The notes below the pieces were generated by a model that was not told the origin of the DNA, searched no databases, and worked only from the letters and a program-made list of their open reading frames with translations. From NCBI GenBank assembly GCA_036675815.1, contig JAKFEE010000001.1:6694-70693 (forward strand): a DNA stretch of 64,000 nucleotides, given 5' to 3'. The stretch's first letter is position 1; every line of letters starts with the position of its first letter. The stretch comes from JAKFEE01 sp036675815 (lineage in GTDB: Bacteria; Pseudomonadota; Alphaproteobacteria; Rhodospirillales; Magnetospirillaceae). Shown here piece after piece: positions 34,735 to 43,450 of this stretch. A program made the translations under genes and the position numbers.

Positions 34735-35136
34735 ATGCATTTACCTCAATTGAAGGGCGGGTGGTGGGTTTCCCTGACGACGGGCGGGTTGGCCGTCGCC
34801 CTCGCAATCGCGGCGCCATCGACAGTGCCGGCGGGTGAGATCGAGATGAGCCGGCCACAGATGGGCGATGCCAAGCTGCGCGCCGAGACCCTGATCGGAC
34901 GCATGGTGACGACGCCACAGGGGCAGCCGGTCGGCCAGATTCGCAATGTCATGGCCGGGGATGACGGACAGATGATGAATGTGCAGATCGTCCGCGGCAA
35001 CGAGATGACGATGCTGCGCGTCCCGCGAGAGTTTCTGGCCGTCGCCGCCGACGGGAGCGTCGTCATGGATCTCGAAGGCGGCGAAGTCGCATCGTTCTTC
35101 GACAGCGACACTGCCGGGCAGGGGCGCCTCGATTGA
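34735..35136 (+). CDS. Secreted PRC-barrel-like protein
   Basis: About 133 aa with a signal peptide (hydrophobic run SLTTGGLAVALAIAAPS, cleavage near PAG). The mature part has ETLIGRMVTTPQGQPVGQIR then NVMAGDDGQMMNVQIVRGNE and LRVPREFLAVAADGSVVMD, which resembles a PRC-barrel beta domain. Probably periplasmic. AAAGGAATGAGG precedes the ATG. It is followed on the same strand by an uncharacterised gene at 35164. Confidence 0.72.
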   Translation: MHLPQLKGGWWVSLTTGGLAVALAIAAPSTVPAGEIEMSRPQMGDAKLRAETLIGRMVTTPQGQPVGQIRNVMAGDDGQMMNVQIVRGNEMTMLRVPREFLAVAADGSVVMDLEGGEVASFFDSDTAGQGRLD

Positions 35137-35163
35137 GTTTTCCGTAATTTCGGAGCCTGCGCC

Positions 35164-35673
35164 ATGCGGACACTGAGCACCATCCTGAGCACCGACTGCG
35201 GCTTCCGACCGGACGACTTCGGGTCCCCGGGGGGTGTCGTCGTGGTCGATAGCCGACGCGGCGTTCTTCACCCGCTTGGCGGCGCCAGCAAGGCCATTGC
35301 GCTGGCCGAACTGTTCAGTGAGGGGCAGTGCGTGATCGCGACCGGGGCACGGCAGTTCCGCTTCGTCGTCGCCGGCGTGAACGCCGATGGCCTGGATGCC
35401 GTCTCGCCGTCCGGCCAACGCGGTTTCCTGCCGTGGGAGATCCTCGCCGTCGCTCTGCGGACGCCAGATAGCGTTCTCATCGAAACCTTCGACGACCCCG
35501 ACGACCTGGATGAAGAGGCGCGCGACTTCGTCGGCAATGAAATCGACCGCCTCAAGCGCGAGGCGGCGCGGCTGCGGGGGATGGCCGCGGCCCTGGACCA
35601 CAAGCGTGATCGGCTGAAGAGCGTTGGCCGCAGGCCGACGATGAGCCGTCCGTCGTCCTGGCTGGGCGAGTGA
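35164..35673 (+). CDS. Uncharacterised protein with C-terminal coiled coil
   Basis: About 169 aa. The N-terminal ~110 residues look like a beta-rich domain (GGVVVVDSRRGVLHPLGG, QFRFVVAGVNADGLDAVSP). The end is a charged helix (ARDFVGNEIDRLKREAARLR) likely to form a coiled coil. No signal peptide, membrane span or recognised family. It follows the PRC-barrel gene by 27 bases on the same strand and converges with the receiver gene, whose stop begins two bases beyond its own. Confidence 0.62.
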   Translation: MRTLSTILSTDCGFRPDDFGSPGGVVVVDSRRGVLHPLGGASKAIALAELFSEGQCVIATGARQFRFVVAGVNADGLDAVSPSGQRGFLPWEILAVALRTPDSVLIETFDDPDDLDEEARDFVGNEIDRLKREAARLRGMAAALDHKRDRLKSVGRRPTMSRPSSWLGE

Positions 35674-35675
35674 GG

Positions 35676-36056
35676 CTATTGCGGTCGGTGCGTCGCCAGG
35701 CTGCTGATCGTGTGCAGCAGCGCCTCCTTCTGAAACGGCTTGGCCAGCACGTCGTGCCCGGTGAACCGCGCCGGAAGGGTATCGCGCCCGTAGCCGGTCA
35801 GGAAGGCGAACGGTATCCCGCGGGCGGCGAGCACGTCGGCGACCGGGTAGACCTCGGTGCCGCGGAGGTTCACGTCCAGCACGGCGACGTCGAAGCGGCC
35901 GGTCCGTGCGGCATCGACCGCCTCGTCAAACCGGCCGACCGGCCCGACCACCTCGCAGGCGGCGTCGGTCAGGATCATCTCGATGCCCATCGCGACCATC
36001 AATTCGTCCTCGACCACCAGGACGCGCTGTCCCGACAAGTCCTGATCAGCGGCCAT
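35676..36056 (-). CDS. Stand-alone response-regulator receiver (CheY-like)
   Basis: About 126 aa, a single receiver domain with no output domain. Seen: the acidic pair in VLVVEDELMVAMG, the phosphoacceptor Asp in VAVLDVNLRG near residue 58, Thr in FLTGYGRD near 87, and Lys in VLAKPFQKE near 108. GGGAGAGAG precedes the start. It overlaps the end of the upstream multidomain kinase frame by 11 bases, so the two are translationally linked and this is the probable phosphotransfer partner of that kinase. Confidence 0.92.
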   Translation of the reverse strand: MAADQDLSGQRVLVVEDELMVAMGIEMILTDAACEVVGPVGRFDEAVDAARTGRFDVAVLDVNLRGTEVYPVADVLAARGIPFAFLTGYGRDTLPARFTGHDVLAKPFQKEALLHTISSLATHRPQ

Positions 36057-39000
36057 GGCTCTCTCCCTTGGCGATCACATCCTCGGCCGGAATCGACAGG
36101 GTGGCCGAGAGACCATCAGCCGCAAAGTCGAGATCCGCGTTGCCGCCGAACTCGAAATGCAGGCTGCGTTCGATGAGCTCCGTGCCGAAGCCCTTGTGCT
36201 GGGGCCTGGTGACCGGCGGGCCCTGGTGCTCCCGCCATCGCAGCACGAGGTGACGCGCACCGTCGACCGCCTCGAAGCCCCAGCTCACGGCAAGCTGCCC
36301 GTCTCGATCGGCGAAGGCGCCGTACTTGAGGGCGTTGGTCGCCAGCTCGTGGAAAAATGATGCCCAAGGTGGTGGCGGCACGCGGCTTCAGGTGGACGCC
36401 GGGCCCGTCCAGGACGACCCGATCCGCGTCGGCGACGAAGGCCTTCAGTTCGGCGCTCAGGAGGTCGCGCAGCCCGACCCGGGTCCAGCGGCTGAGCGAC
36501 AGGATCTCATGGGTCTTGGCCAGCCCTTCGATGCGACCGACGAAGGCTTCGGTGAACTCGCCCATGTCATTGCAGCGCCGGGCCATCTGCACCGCCATCG
36601 ACGCCACCACGGCGAGGATGTTCTTCACGCGATGGTTCAACTCGGCCACCAGCGCCTGCTGCTCGCCCAGTTGAATCAGCGGCGAGACGTTCACGAAGGT
36701 CACGACGACGCCATCGACGCCGCCCTCGGTCGTGCGGTAGGGCAGGATGCGCATCAGGTAGTGGGCGGCGTGGTCGTGCGTCGACAGCTGCCGTTCCAGC
36801 GGCTGCTCGGACTCCACCACCGCAGCGACATCGGCGGCCAGATCCTGGTAGTCGAGAAAGCTGACGATGTCCGACAGCGGCCGTCCGCTGTCGCCGGGGA
36901 TCACCTTGAAGATCTCGGCCGCCGCCGGCGTGAAGGCCCGGATCACGAGGTTGGCATCGAGGAACACCGTCGCGATCCGCGTGCTTTCGAACAAGTTCTT
37001 GATATCGCTGTTGGAACGGTCGAGTTCGTCGATCTTGCGGGACAGCTCGGCATTGACCGTGTGCAGTTCCTCGTTGACCGACTGCAGTTCCTCCTTGGCG
37101 GTTTCCAGTTCCTCGTTGCTGGACTGCAGTTCCTCGTTGACCGACAGCATCTCTTCGTTCGACGACTTCAGCTCGGCAACGCTCGACTGATATTCCTCGA
37201 TGGAGGCGTGAAGCTGTTCCCGCGTGTGCCGCAACTCTTGTTCGACGAGATAGAGATCGTCGGCACTGTCCGCGGATGGGACGGCTTCTTCCGCCCCGCG
37301 CTTGCGGCTCTCGACGCCGCCAATGTCTTCGAACACGACCAGCCAGAACGGCTCGGCGCCGTTGGGCAGCGGCTCGACGATCAGGTCGATACTCTGGCGT
37401 CCGCCGTCGAGTTCGACGCTCACACCCTCGCGCACGGTCCGCCGTTTTGTCGCCGCGACCTCGTCGAGGGCCGAGCGCAGCGGCAGCCGGAGCCCCTTGC
37501 GCGCTATCGCCAGCAGATTTCGGTTTGGTGCGCCCGCCGGTTGTTCCAGATACTTGCCGGTGCGTCCCGAATAATGCGTGACCTCGCCACTGGCGTCGAC
37601 GATGACGTGCGCCGGCGCGTATCTGTCGAGCACGATTGCCTCGAAGCGGCGGGTCGCGTCCTGGCTGCGCGACATCGCGCGGTTCTCTGCCGGCGCCGGG
37701 AGGTGGATCGCCGCAGCCGCGCGATAGGCGGGGAACAGGCTTGGCCTGCCGGGCTGGTCGCGGCGCTGGAAGATGCGATGCTTCTTGTCGAGCGGGGCGA
37801 ACAGGTTCGCATGCTGACTGACGTGTTCAGACGAGCCGAGAAACAGAAAGCCGCTCGGACGCAGGGCGTAATGGAAAAGCGGAATGATCTGGTTCTGCAG
37901 ATCGGCGTCGAGATAGATCAGCAGATTGCGGCAGGAGATCAGGTCCATGCGCGAGAACGGCGGATCGCGGACCACGCTGTGGCAGGAAAAGATGCAGGCG
38001 TCGCGCAACTCCTTGGAGACGACGAAGCTGCTGCCGTGCTTTTCGAAGAACCGCTCCAGGCGCTCCTGCGGCACTCCTTCCAACAGGCGTTCGGGGTAGC
38101 GCCCGGCGCGGGCGACGGCCAAGGCCCGCTCGTCGACATCGGTGGCGAATATCTGCAGCCGCGGCTGCGAAGGCCCGCGCCCGAACCGCTCCAGCAGCAG
38201 AATGGCGAGCGAATACGCCTCCTCGCCGGTGGCGCATCCGGGAACCCAGACCCGGATGGTGTCGCCGGCCCCCTTGCCCGCGACCAGTTGCGGCGTGACC
38301 AACTCGGCCAGCCGCTCGAACGCCGTGACGTCGCGGAAGAACGCGGTGACACTGATCAGCAGGTCGTGGAACAGTTCATCGAGTTCCTCGGGATCGTCCT
38401 TGCACCGCCCGAGATAGTCTCTGACATCGGACACGTGGTGCACATGCATTCGGCGTTCGACACGCCGCAGGAACGTATTTGACTTGTATCCAGCGAAGTC
38501 GTGGCCGATTCTCCGTTGCAGCAGCACGCACAGCTCGCCCTTGGCCTGTTCCCACTGGTCTCCGGCCGCAGTCGACCCGGGCGCAGCGACCATTGTGTCG
38601 ATAAAGGTCGCCACGCGGTCGGCCAGTGCTTCGATCGGCAAGACGCAGTCGACGAAGCCCGTGGCGATCGCCGCCGCCGGCATGCTGGGATAGGACGGCG
38701 CCGAGCCGTCCGTTCCCTGTGCCAGCGTGATGCCTCCGGCCGCCCGTACCGCCTTGATGCCGAGCGCGCCGTCGCTGCCCGTCCCCGACAGGATGACTCC
38801 GATCGCCCGTTCGCCTACCGCGGCGGCCATCGATGTCAGGCAGACGTCGAGGACGTTGCGCTCCTCGCCGCGTGGCGCGAGCGCCAGCCTGTCATCGGCG
38901 AAGGTGAGGATGCAGCCGGGAGGGAGAACGTAGACGCGCCCTTCTTCCAGCGTCTGCCCGTCCTCGGCGGCGGCGACCGGCATCGCCGTGCAGCGGCCGA

Positions 39001-39256
39001 GAATTTCCGGCAGCAGGCTCTTTTGCCCCGGGGCAAGATGGGTCACGACGACGAAGGCGGCCCGGCTGTTCGGCAAGTGCTTGAAAAAGGCCGAAAGGGC
39101 CTCGACGCCCCCCGCCGACGCGCCGACGACCACCAGCGGCAGCGCCGCCTCGGGGGCGGCCCCATGAGGTTCGGGCTGCTTCAACGAAGGCTCCCAGATG
39201 GGCAGTGTGCAGGAGAGGCCGGCCGGAGCCGGTCGTCCGGTGCGGGCCGGCCGCAT
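36046..39256 (-). pseudogene. CheB-CheR-PAS-HWE histidine kinase, broken by one base near the ATP-binding domain
   Basis: From ATG 39256. CheB methylesterase domain (~40-230): GASAGGVEALSAFF, VVTHLAPGQ and SGTGSDGALGIKA supply the Ser, His and Asp triad. CheR methyltransferase (~240-500): VWVPGCATGEEAYSLAILLL and FSRMDLISCRNLLIYLD. Then PAS-like segments, a long coiled coil (SSNEELETAKEELQSVNEEL), another PAS, and a HWE phosphoacceptor AELNHRVKNILAVVASM. At the A5 run (T5 on the coding strand) 36353-36357 the frame is lost. Removing one base gives IIFHELATNALKYGAF, the expected N box, and continues to the stop at 36046 with GFGTELIERSLHFEFGG. Either real inactivation or a homopolymer error; a normal gene would be about 1,070 aa. 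Confidence 0.85.
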
Positions 39257-39338
39257 GCCGGCACCATTGGTATGGTAACGTGCGGCATGCCCGAATGGCT
39301 AGGCCGCATTCGGACTAGGCTGATGGGCTTCTACTGTT

Positions 39339-39366
39339 CCGCCAATGAAGTGACCTTCATTGGCGG
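39339..39366. terminator. Perfect 12-bp hairpin, candidate terminator
   Basis: Arms CCGCCAATGAAG and CTTCATTGGCGG with a TGAC loop. It lies 90 bases beyond the DUF2254 stop on its transcript and about 83 bases upstream of the CheB-CheR kinase start. No T tract follows on either strand, so intrinsic termination is unproven; it could also shape the kinase mRNA leader. Confidence 0.5.
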
Positions 39367-39420
39367 TGCCCTCGCCGGGCGCTCACTCCGTTCGCTTGGC
39401 CGCCGCCGCAATGGCGGCCG

Positions 39421-39456
39421 ATACCGGCATGAGTCAGATCGAGCGCATGCCGGTAT
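39421..39456 (-). terminator. 11-bp inverted repeat touching the DUF2254 stop codon
   Basis: Arms ATACCGGCATG (39421-39431) and CATGCCGGTAT (39446-39456) with a 14-base loop. The right arm touches the TAA stop of the DUF2254 gene. Position fits a 3'-end stabiliser or terminator; there is no T run. Confidence 0.45.
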
Positions 39457-40781
39457 TAATCCGTTCGTTGCCGTCGGGGGGAGGGCTCGGGGCCCGCACC
39501 GTCCACGAGCCCCGCGCGCGCTTGCCGCCAGCGTTGCTCGATGGCGTCGGCGTCGCGACCGACGGCGCTGTTCCGTCCCGCCTCGCGGATCATGTCCATC
39601 TGGGCCAACAGCGGCTCGCGAATGTCCGCGGACGTCGCGCACGGCGCCACGCGGCCGATGGCATCCAACAGTCGGATGAGCACCGCCGGATGGGCCGCGC
39701 CGGCCTGGCGGATCTGGTCGAAGGCGGCGCCGATTATGCCGCGACGGTCCGCCACCGTTCGCACCACGCGTACCGCGCCATCCTGATCGCAGAGCACCGA
39801 GGGTTCGAGCCCACGCCCGAATATGTGCCCCAACGACGCGCTCAGGTTGTCGATCACGGCCAGGGCGGTGAAGATGTCGTTCAGCCCCGGAGACAGGGCG
39901 CGCGTGGCGATTTCGACCAGTTGGTGGATTCCGTACTCGAGGTCCTGGCTGGGGGTGCGCTCGGAGCCGATGATGAAGGCCGCGCAGACCCGCTCGCGCA
40001 CGTCCGCCGAGCAGGCCTCCGCCGGATGGACGGCGACATGCCGGCCTGCGGCGATGACGAAATGACCGGGCCGGACCTCGAGGCGCACCACGGCATCGGC
40101 CCGCCGCGCGGTCTCGACCAAGGCGTCGAGGTCGACGGTCTGCACATAGCCATCGCGCCCGAGCTCGATCCACGCGGCCTCGTCGCATGGCGCCGGGCGC
40201 GGCGGCACGGCATCCTTTTCCGGAAGCAGGCGCTGCACGGTTCGGCGCAAATCCGACGCGACGCTGCTGACCACGGTGTCGTAGATGATCGAACGGGCCA
40301 GCTTGTGGACATAGAACAGCAGCGTGAACAGGCACAAGACGGTCAGCATCGTGCCCGCGCTGACCGCCAGATGCGGAACGCCGCCGTCGTCGGAACCGTC
40401 GATGTTCCTCAACACCACGAGCAGGTAGAGGATGTCCGACAGGAACAGCCCGAGCACGACCTGGGTTACCCGGTCACGGATGAAATTCTGGATCAGCCGC
40501 GGGCCGATCTGGCCGGCGGCCAGCGTCAGGACGACCATCGTGATCGACACCACCAGCGAGGTCATGGTGATCATGCCCGACAGGAGCGCCGAAAGAAGTT
40601 CGCGGGCAACCTCGGGTTTGCCCGAGTAGAGCAGCCAATACGCGGCCATGCTGTCGGGGATCCCGGTGCCCAGCGTGAGAAGGCCGATGGCGATCGCGAC
40701 CGCCGTCATCCCCATCAGCGCCGGCACCAGCCACAGGCTGGCCCGCAATATATCGCCGTAATGGCGGAGTCTCTCGATCAT
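39456..40781 (-). CDS. DUF2254 integral membrane protein
   Basis: About 441 aa from ATG 40781 (MIERLRHYGDILRASLW); an open frame continues 42 codons upstream to 40907 but looks non-coding. Four membrane segments in the first ~220 residues (SLWLVPALMGMTAVAIAIGL, SMITM-type segment near MTSLVVSITMVVLTLAAGQ, VVLGLFLSDILYLLVVL, TMLTVLCLFTLLFYVHKLA). A cytoplasmic domain follows, with GYVQTVDLDALVETA and RALSPGLNDIFTALAVIDNL. This is the layout of DUF2254 proteins, whose function is unknown. No operon partner is obvious. Confidence 0.88.
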   Translation of the reverse strand: MIERLRHYGDILRASLWLVPALMGMTAVAIAIGLLTLGTGIPDSMAAYWLLYSGKPEVARELLSALLSGMITMTSLVVSITMVVLTLAAGQIGPRLIQNFIRDRVTQVVLGLFLSDILYLLVVLRNIDGSDDGGVPHLAVSAGTMLTVLCLFTLLFYVHKLARSIIYDTVVSSVASDLRRTVQRLLPEKDAVPPRPAPCDEAAWIELGRDGYVQTVDLDALVETARRADAVVRLEVRPGHFVIAAGRHVAVHPAEACSADVRERVCAAFIIGSERTPSQDLEYGIHQLVEIATRALSPGLNDIFTALAVIDNLSASLGHIFGRGLEPSVLCDQDGAVRVVRTVADRRGIIGAAFDQIRQAGAAHPAVLIRLLDAIGRVAPCATSADIREPLLAQMDMIREAGRNSAVGRDADAIEQRWRQARAGLVDGAGPEPSPRRQRTD

Positions 40782-41022
40782 CGCGTCCAGCCATCGAGGA
40801 ATTGTCGCAAGCGCCAGCCGCCTGGCCGTACACGAGATATGGGACGAGCTGAGCCATGCAGGAGGGCTGTCGCCATCGCGATCGGCGCCGCAATGTGCAG
40901 TGCTCAATCAAAAAGATGCCGGCAGGCAATATTTCGTTGAGTGCTGAATATATTAAGCGACAGACACTTTATTTCAATAGTAATCGCCTGGGATTCGGCC
41001 TCTAATAACAAGGGAGGCAGCT

Positions 41023-41439
41023 ATGGATAGCCGTAGATTGACCGTCTTTCCCGCGCCACACAGCTTCTATGTCATGCATGGACGGCACGTGTATGGCGTG
41101 TTCGCCACTGCAGGCCTTGCAAACGCCGCCATCGCCGCCAGCGGCGAACCCCGGCGACGGCTTGGCCAGCAGCATCCAGACCCCGGGCCGGAGGGGGCAG
41201 GCGCGTGGGAGGACGAAGGAGGCGCGCTCGGCAAGGAGGGCGCTCGGGAATCCGCCCAGCGGCCGGCCGCTGGGCCATCGTGTTTCGCGATGATTCTCTG
41301 TCCCGACTGCCTCAGGACCAAGCCGCACTGGGTGACGTGGCATACGGGTTCGTGCCGTGTCGCATGTCAGGAGTGCGGCCGCCTATCGGAGATGGACGAC
41401 GGGGCGCAGATACACGAGGCGGTTTCGTCGAGACAGTAG
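41023..41439 (+). CDS. Uncharacterised protein with a four-cysteine zinc-ribbon-like end
   Basis: About 138 aa. GGGAGGCAGCT precedes ATG 41023. The first half has no recognisable domain and is rich in Gly, Ala and Pro. The second half carries ILCPDCLRTKPHW and CRVACQECGRLSEM, a CxxC ... CxxxCxxC pattern that could bind zinc. It is the first of a plus-strand run of very small genes that includes a cold-shock protein. Confidence 0.55.
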   Translation: MDSRRLTVFPAPHSFYVMHGRHVYGVFATAGLANAAIAASGEPRRRLGQQHPDPGPEGAGAWEDEGGALGKEGARESAQRPAAGPSCFAMILCPDCLRTKPHWVTWHTGSCRVACQECGRLSEMDDGAQIHEAVSSRQ

Positions 41440-41597
41440 CTCAAGAGGAGGTCAACGCCGCGCATTCGAAGTTCGCAGCCTGGAAGGCGTCCGAGCGGGC
41501 GGACTGGGCGAAGGCGGCGCCGCAATGGAAGCGGCTGGCTTATCTCACGATCGGCGCCGCAGTCGGTTTGCTCGCTGGGCTTGAGGCTTGGCAGTAA
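41364..41597 (+). CDS. Possible small single-span membrane protein
   Basis: The protein-like part is FAAWKASERADWAKAAPQWK followed by RLAYLTIGAAVGLLAGLEAW, an amphipathic helix plus one membrane span ending at TAA 41597. GAGGAGG lies at 41443-41449, but no standard start follows it in frame. The nearest in-frame ATG (41364) would overlap the previous gene. The start is therefore unresolved and the gene may be shorter. Confidence 0.3.
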   Translation: MSGVRPPIGDGRRGADTRGGFVETVAQEEVNAAHSKFAAWKASERADWAKAAPQWKRLAYLTIGAAVGLLAGLEAWQ

Positions 41598-41632
41598 CGG
41601 AAGGCCTTCGACGGCCATATTCAAGAGGACAC

Positions 41633-41953
41633 ATGGCAATGACGCCCAACCAATCCGCCGAGACTCGCACCGAACGCGAGGACATGGAAAAGTATGGCAT
41701 CGGAAAGGTGGTCGAAGATCACTTTTATGTCGGAGATTTCCACTATACCCGACTGAGTGATGCGCTCGCGCAGTCCCGGCGGTGCGATCCGCGAGCAGCA
41801 GATGCCATCGAGTCGCCGAGCAGCGCGGAAGATCCCGACGAATTGGCGAGGTTTGGAATCGAACGGCGGCACCTGAACCGCTATTTGTACGGCAATTTCC
41901 GCTACACGAAGTTGCAGGATGCGCTCGCCCAGGCAAAAGGTTCGGCGCGTTGA
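41633..41953 (+). CDS. Small protein built of two copies of a ~27-residue motif
   Basis: About 106 aa from ATG 41633 behind AAGAGGA. It contains YGIGKVVEDHFYVGDFHYTR-LSDALAQ (~residues 18-44) and FGIERRHLNRYLYGNFRYTK-LQDALAQ (~72-98). The two units align without gaps and share the FxYT(R/K)LxDALAQ ending, so the gene probably arose by internal duplication. No signal, membrane span or known family. It lies between the small membrane ORF and the gene at 42004 on the same strand. Confidence 0.7.
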   Translation: MAMTPNQSAETRTEREDMEKYGIGKVVEDHFYVGDFHYTRLSDALAQSRRCDPRAADAIESPSSAEDPDELARFGIERRHLNRYLYGNFRYTKLQDALAQAKGSAR

Positions 41954-42003
41954 ACGCGGGCCCGCCGGCGGACTCGCCCCGAGGCCGAAAAGGAAGGCGT
42001 TCC

Positions 42004-42267
42004 ATGTCAGAGCGTGTAACCAGCAGCACCATCGAGTTCCGCCGCCCCTTCCGGCTGAGTGCCCTCGACGCATCGCAGCCGGCCGGGACCTACCGGATCG
42101 ACAGCTACGAAGAGCTGGTCGAGGGCTTGAGCTTCGCGGCCTACCGTCGCATCGAAACCCTGCTGCACCTGCACGGCACGGAGTGGCCGGCGCAACTGGT
42201 CGCCGTCGATCCGCTCGAACTGGAGGAGGCGCAGCGGCGCGACGCCACCGATGGAGGCAGCGAATGA
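42004..42267 (+). CDS. Small uncharacterised protein upstream of a cold-shock gene
   Basis: About 87 aa from ATG 42004, preceded by AAAGGAAGG. Content such as FRRPFRLSALDASQPAGTYR, EELVEGLSFAAYRRIETLLH and PLELEEAQRRDA is protein-like and acidic at the end. No catalytic motif or membrane segment is seen and no function was recognised. It lies 43 bases upstream of the cold-shock gene and probably shares its transcript. Confidence 0.7.
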   Translation: MSERVTSSTIEFRRPFRLSALDASQPAGTYRIDSYEELVEGLSFAAYRRIETLLHLHGTEWPAQLVAVDPLELEEAQRRDATDGGSE

Positions 42268-42310
42268 CCGACAAGCCCACGGACGAGCAAAGCGATTCGG
42301 GAGAGTCGCG

Positions 42311-42517
42311 ATGCGTACGGGCACGGTGAAATGGTTCAACAGCGTCAAGGGCTACGGCTTCATTCAGCCGGATGATGGGTCCAGCGACATCTTCGTTCAC
42401 ATCTCGGCGGTAGAGCGCGCCGGCCTCGGCAGTCTCGGCGAGGGGCAGAAGCTCTCGTTCGAGGTCGAGCCCGGGCGTAACGGCAAACTGGCAGCGGGCG
42501 ATCTGCGCTCGGTGTGA
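42311..42517 (+). CDS. Cold-shock domain protein (CspA family)
   Basis: About 68 aa, a single cold-shock domain. Seen: MRTGTVKWFNSVKGYGFIQP with RNP1 (KGYGFI), and SSDIFVHISAVERAG with RNP2 (DIFVHIS). It binds single-stranded RNA or DNA as an RNA chaperone. The start is ATG 42311 at the family position, inside a longer open frame. It lies in the middle of a run of five small plus-strand genes. Confidence 0.93.
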   Translation: MRTGTVKWFNSVKGYGFIQPDDGSSDIFVHISAVERAGLGSLGEGQKLSFEVEPGRNGKLAAGDLRSV

Positions 42518-42558
42518 ACCGCCCCTCGCAGTCGAGCGCTCGCCCAGGAGAAGCAACG

Positions 42559-42837
42559 ATGACCCAAGTCAGTCTCAGCCGCCGCGACCTGTGCCCGCAT
42601 TGTCGGGTTTGGTCGGAGCACAAACGGATCAAGGTCTCGGACAGCATCGCCCTGACCTGGTGCGAGAATTGCCGGGTGCCGCGACTGGCGGCATCGGCGG
42701 CGCCGGCACTCGTCGAGGAGGCGCGCCGCCCAATCGTCGCCGATCCCGCTCCGGCCCAAGCAAGGGCTGAGCGGAGCCCTGCGGCGTCACGCCCGTGGCG
42801 CTGGTTTTCCGTTGCCGCGTCTTCGCATACCCGCTGA
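42559..42837 (+). CDS. Small CxxC...CxxC protein
   Basis: About 92 aa from ATG 42559 with AGGAGAAG upstream. The first half carries DLCPHCRVWSEHKRIKVSDS and TWCENCRVPRLAA, two CxxC pairs spaced as in a zinc ribbon. The second half is Ala/Pro/Arg-rich and probably disordered. It could bind nucleic acid, though this is only inferred from the zinc-ribbon pattern. It follows the cold-shock gene by 41 bases. Confidence 0.6.
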   Translation: MTQVSLSRRDLCPHCRVWSEHKRIKVSDSIALTWCENCRVPRLAASAAPALVEEARRPIVADPAPAQARAERSPAASRPWRWFSVAASSHTR

Positions 42838-42917
42838 GTAGCCAATCACACCCCAGCACAACGGGACGTGACGGGAACGCAGCACGATCGAACGCCTCAA
42901 CCGGAGGGCTCGCACCA

Positions 42918-43328
42918 ATGGCGCCCAGATACTTTTCCCTCGTGGTCGGCACCGTCTTGTTGGTGGTGGGCGTTGCGGGCTTCATTCCGGGGCTGGTGAC
43001 CTCACCGCCCCCTGGCGCCCCCGATCTCGCCTTGGAAGGCGGCCACGGCCGGCTGTTCGCACTGCTTCCGGTCAACTGGCTGCTCAATTTGATCCATATC
43101 GCCTTTGGCGTCGGCGGTCTCGCCTGCTATCGCGACGCGTACGCCGCGCGCAGCTACGCCAATCTCTGCGCGGGCGGCTTCGGCCTGCTGGTCGCGTTCG
43201 GTTTTATCCCGGGCCTCGACACCATGCTCGGCCTGGCTCCGCTGTTCGGGGCAAACATCGTGCTGCACCTCCTGATCGCGGCGCCGGCGGTGTACTTCGG
43301 CTATTCAAATCAGGCGCGTCGGCATTGA
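42918..43328 (+). CDS. DUF4383-like four-helix membrane protein
   Basis: About 136 aa from ATG 42918. Four hydrophobic segments: YFSLVVGTVLLVVGVAGFIP, NWLLNLIHIAFGVGGLACY, ANLCAGGFGLLVAFGFIPGL and ANIVLHLLIAAPAVYFGY. The NLIHIAFGVGG and NIVLHLLIA segments are the conserved elements of DUF4383 proteins. Function is unknown. It is the last gene of the small-protein run and converges with the HTH gene. Confidence 0.82.
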   Translation: MAPRYFSLVVGTVLLVVGVAGFIPGLVTSPPPGAPDLALEGGHGRLFALLPVNWLLNLIHIAFGVGGLACYRDAYAARSYANLCAGGFGLLVAFGFIPGLDTMLGLAPLFGANIVLHLLIAAPAVYFGYSNQARRH

Positions 43329-43450
43329 CTTTAGGGTAGCAGCTGCCTGGCACTTGTCGGCTCAATTTGCCGGCCGGCCGCCACGCGGATCCCGCAACAG
43401 CCGCGGATCGCCTCACAGTGGAAAATGCATCGTCTCTTCTTGACGTTTTG

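Noticed and set aside
36326..38482. A 718-codon open frame on the plus strand
   Set aside because: It is antisense to the CheB-CheR kinase, has a Gln/Arg/Gly/Asp-rich composition typical of a high-GC complementary frame, and lacks any domain or ribosome site.
43204..43450. The C-terminal extension of the HTH frame
   Set aside because: It is Arg/Pro/Ala-rich, overlaps the DUF4383 gene in antisense, and a single frame change gives a natural stop at 43451.
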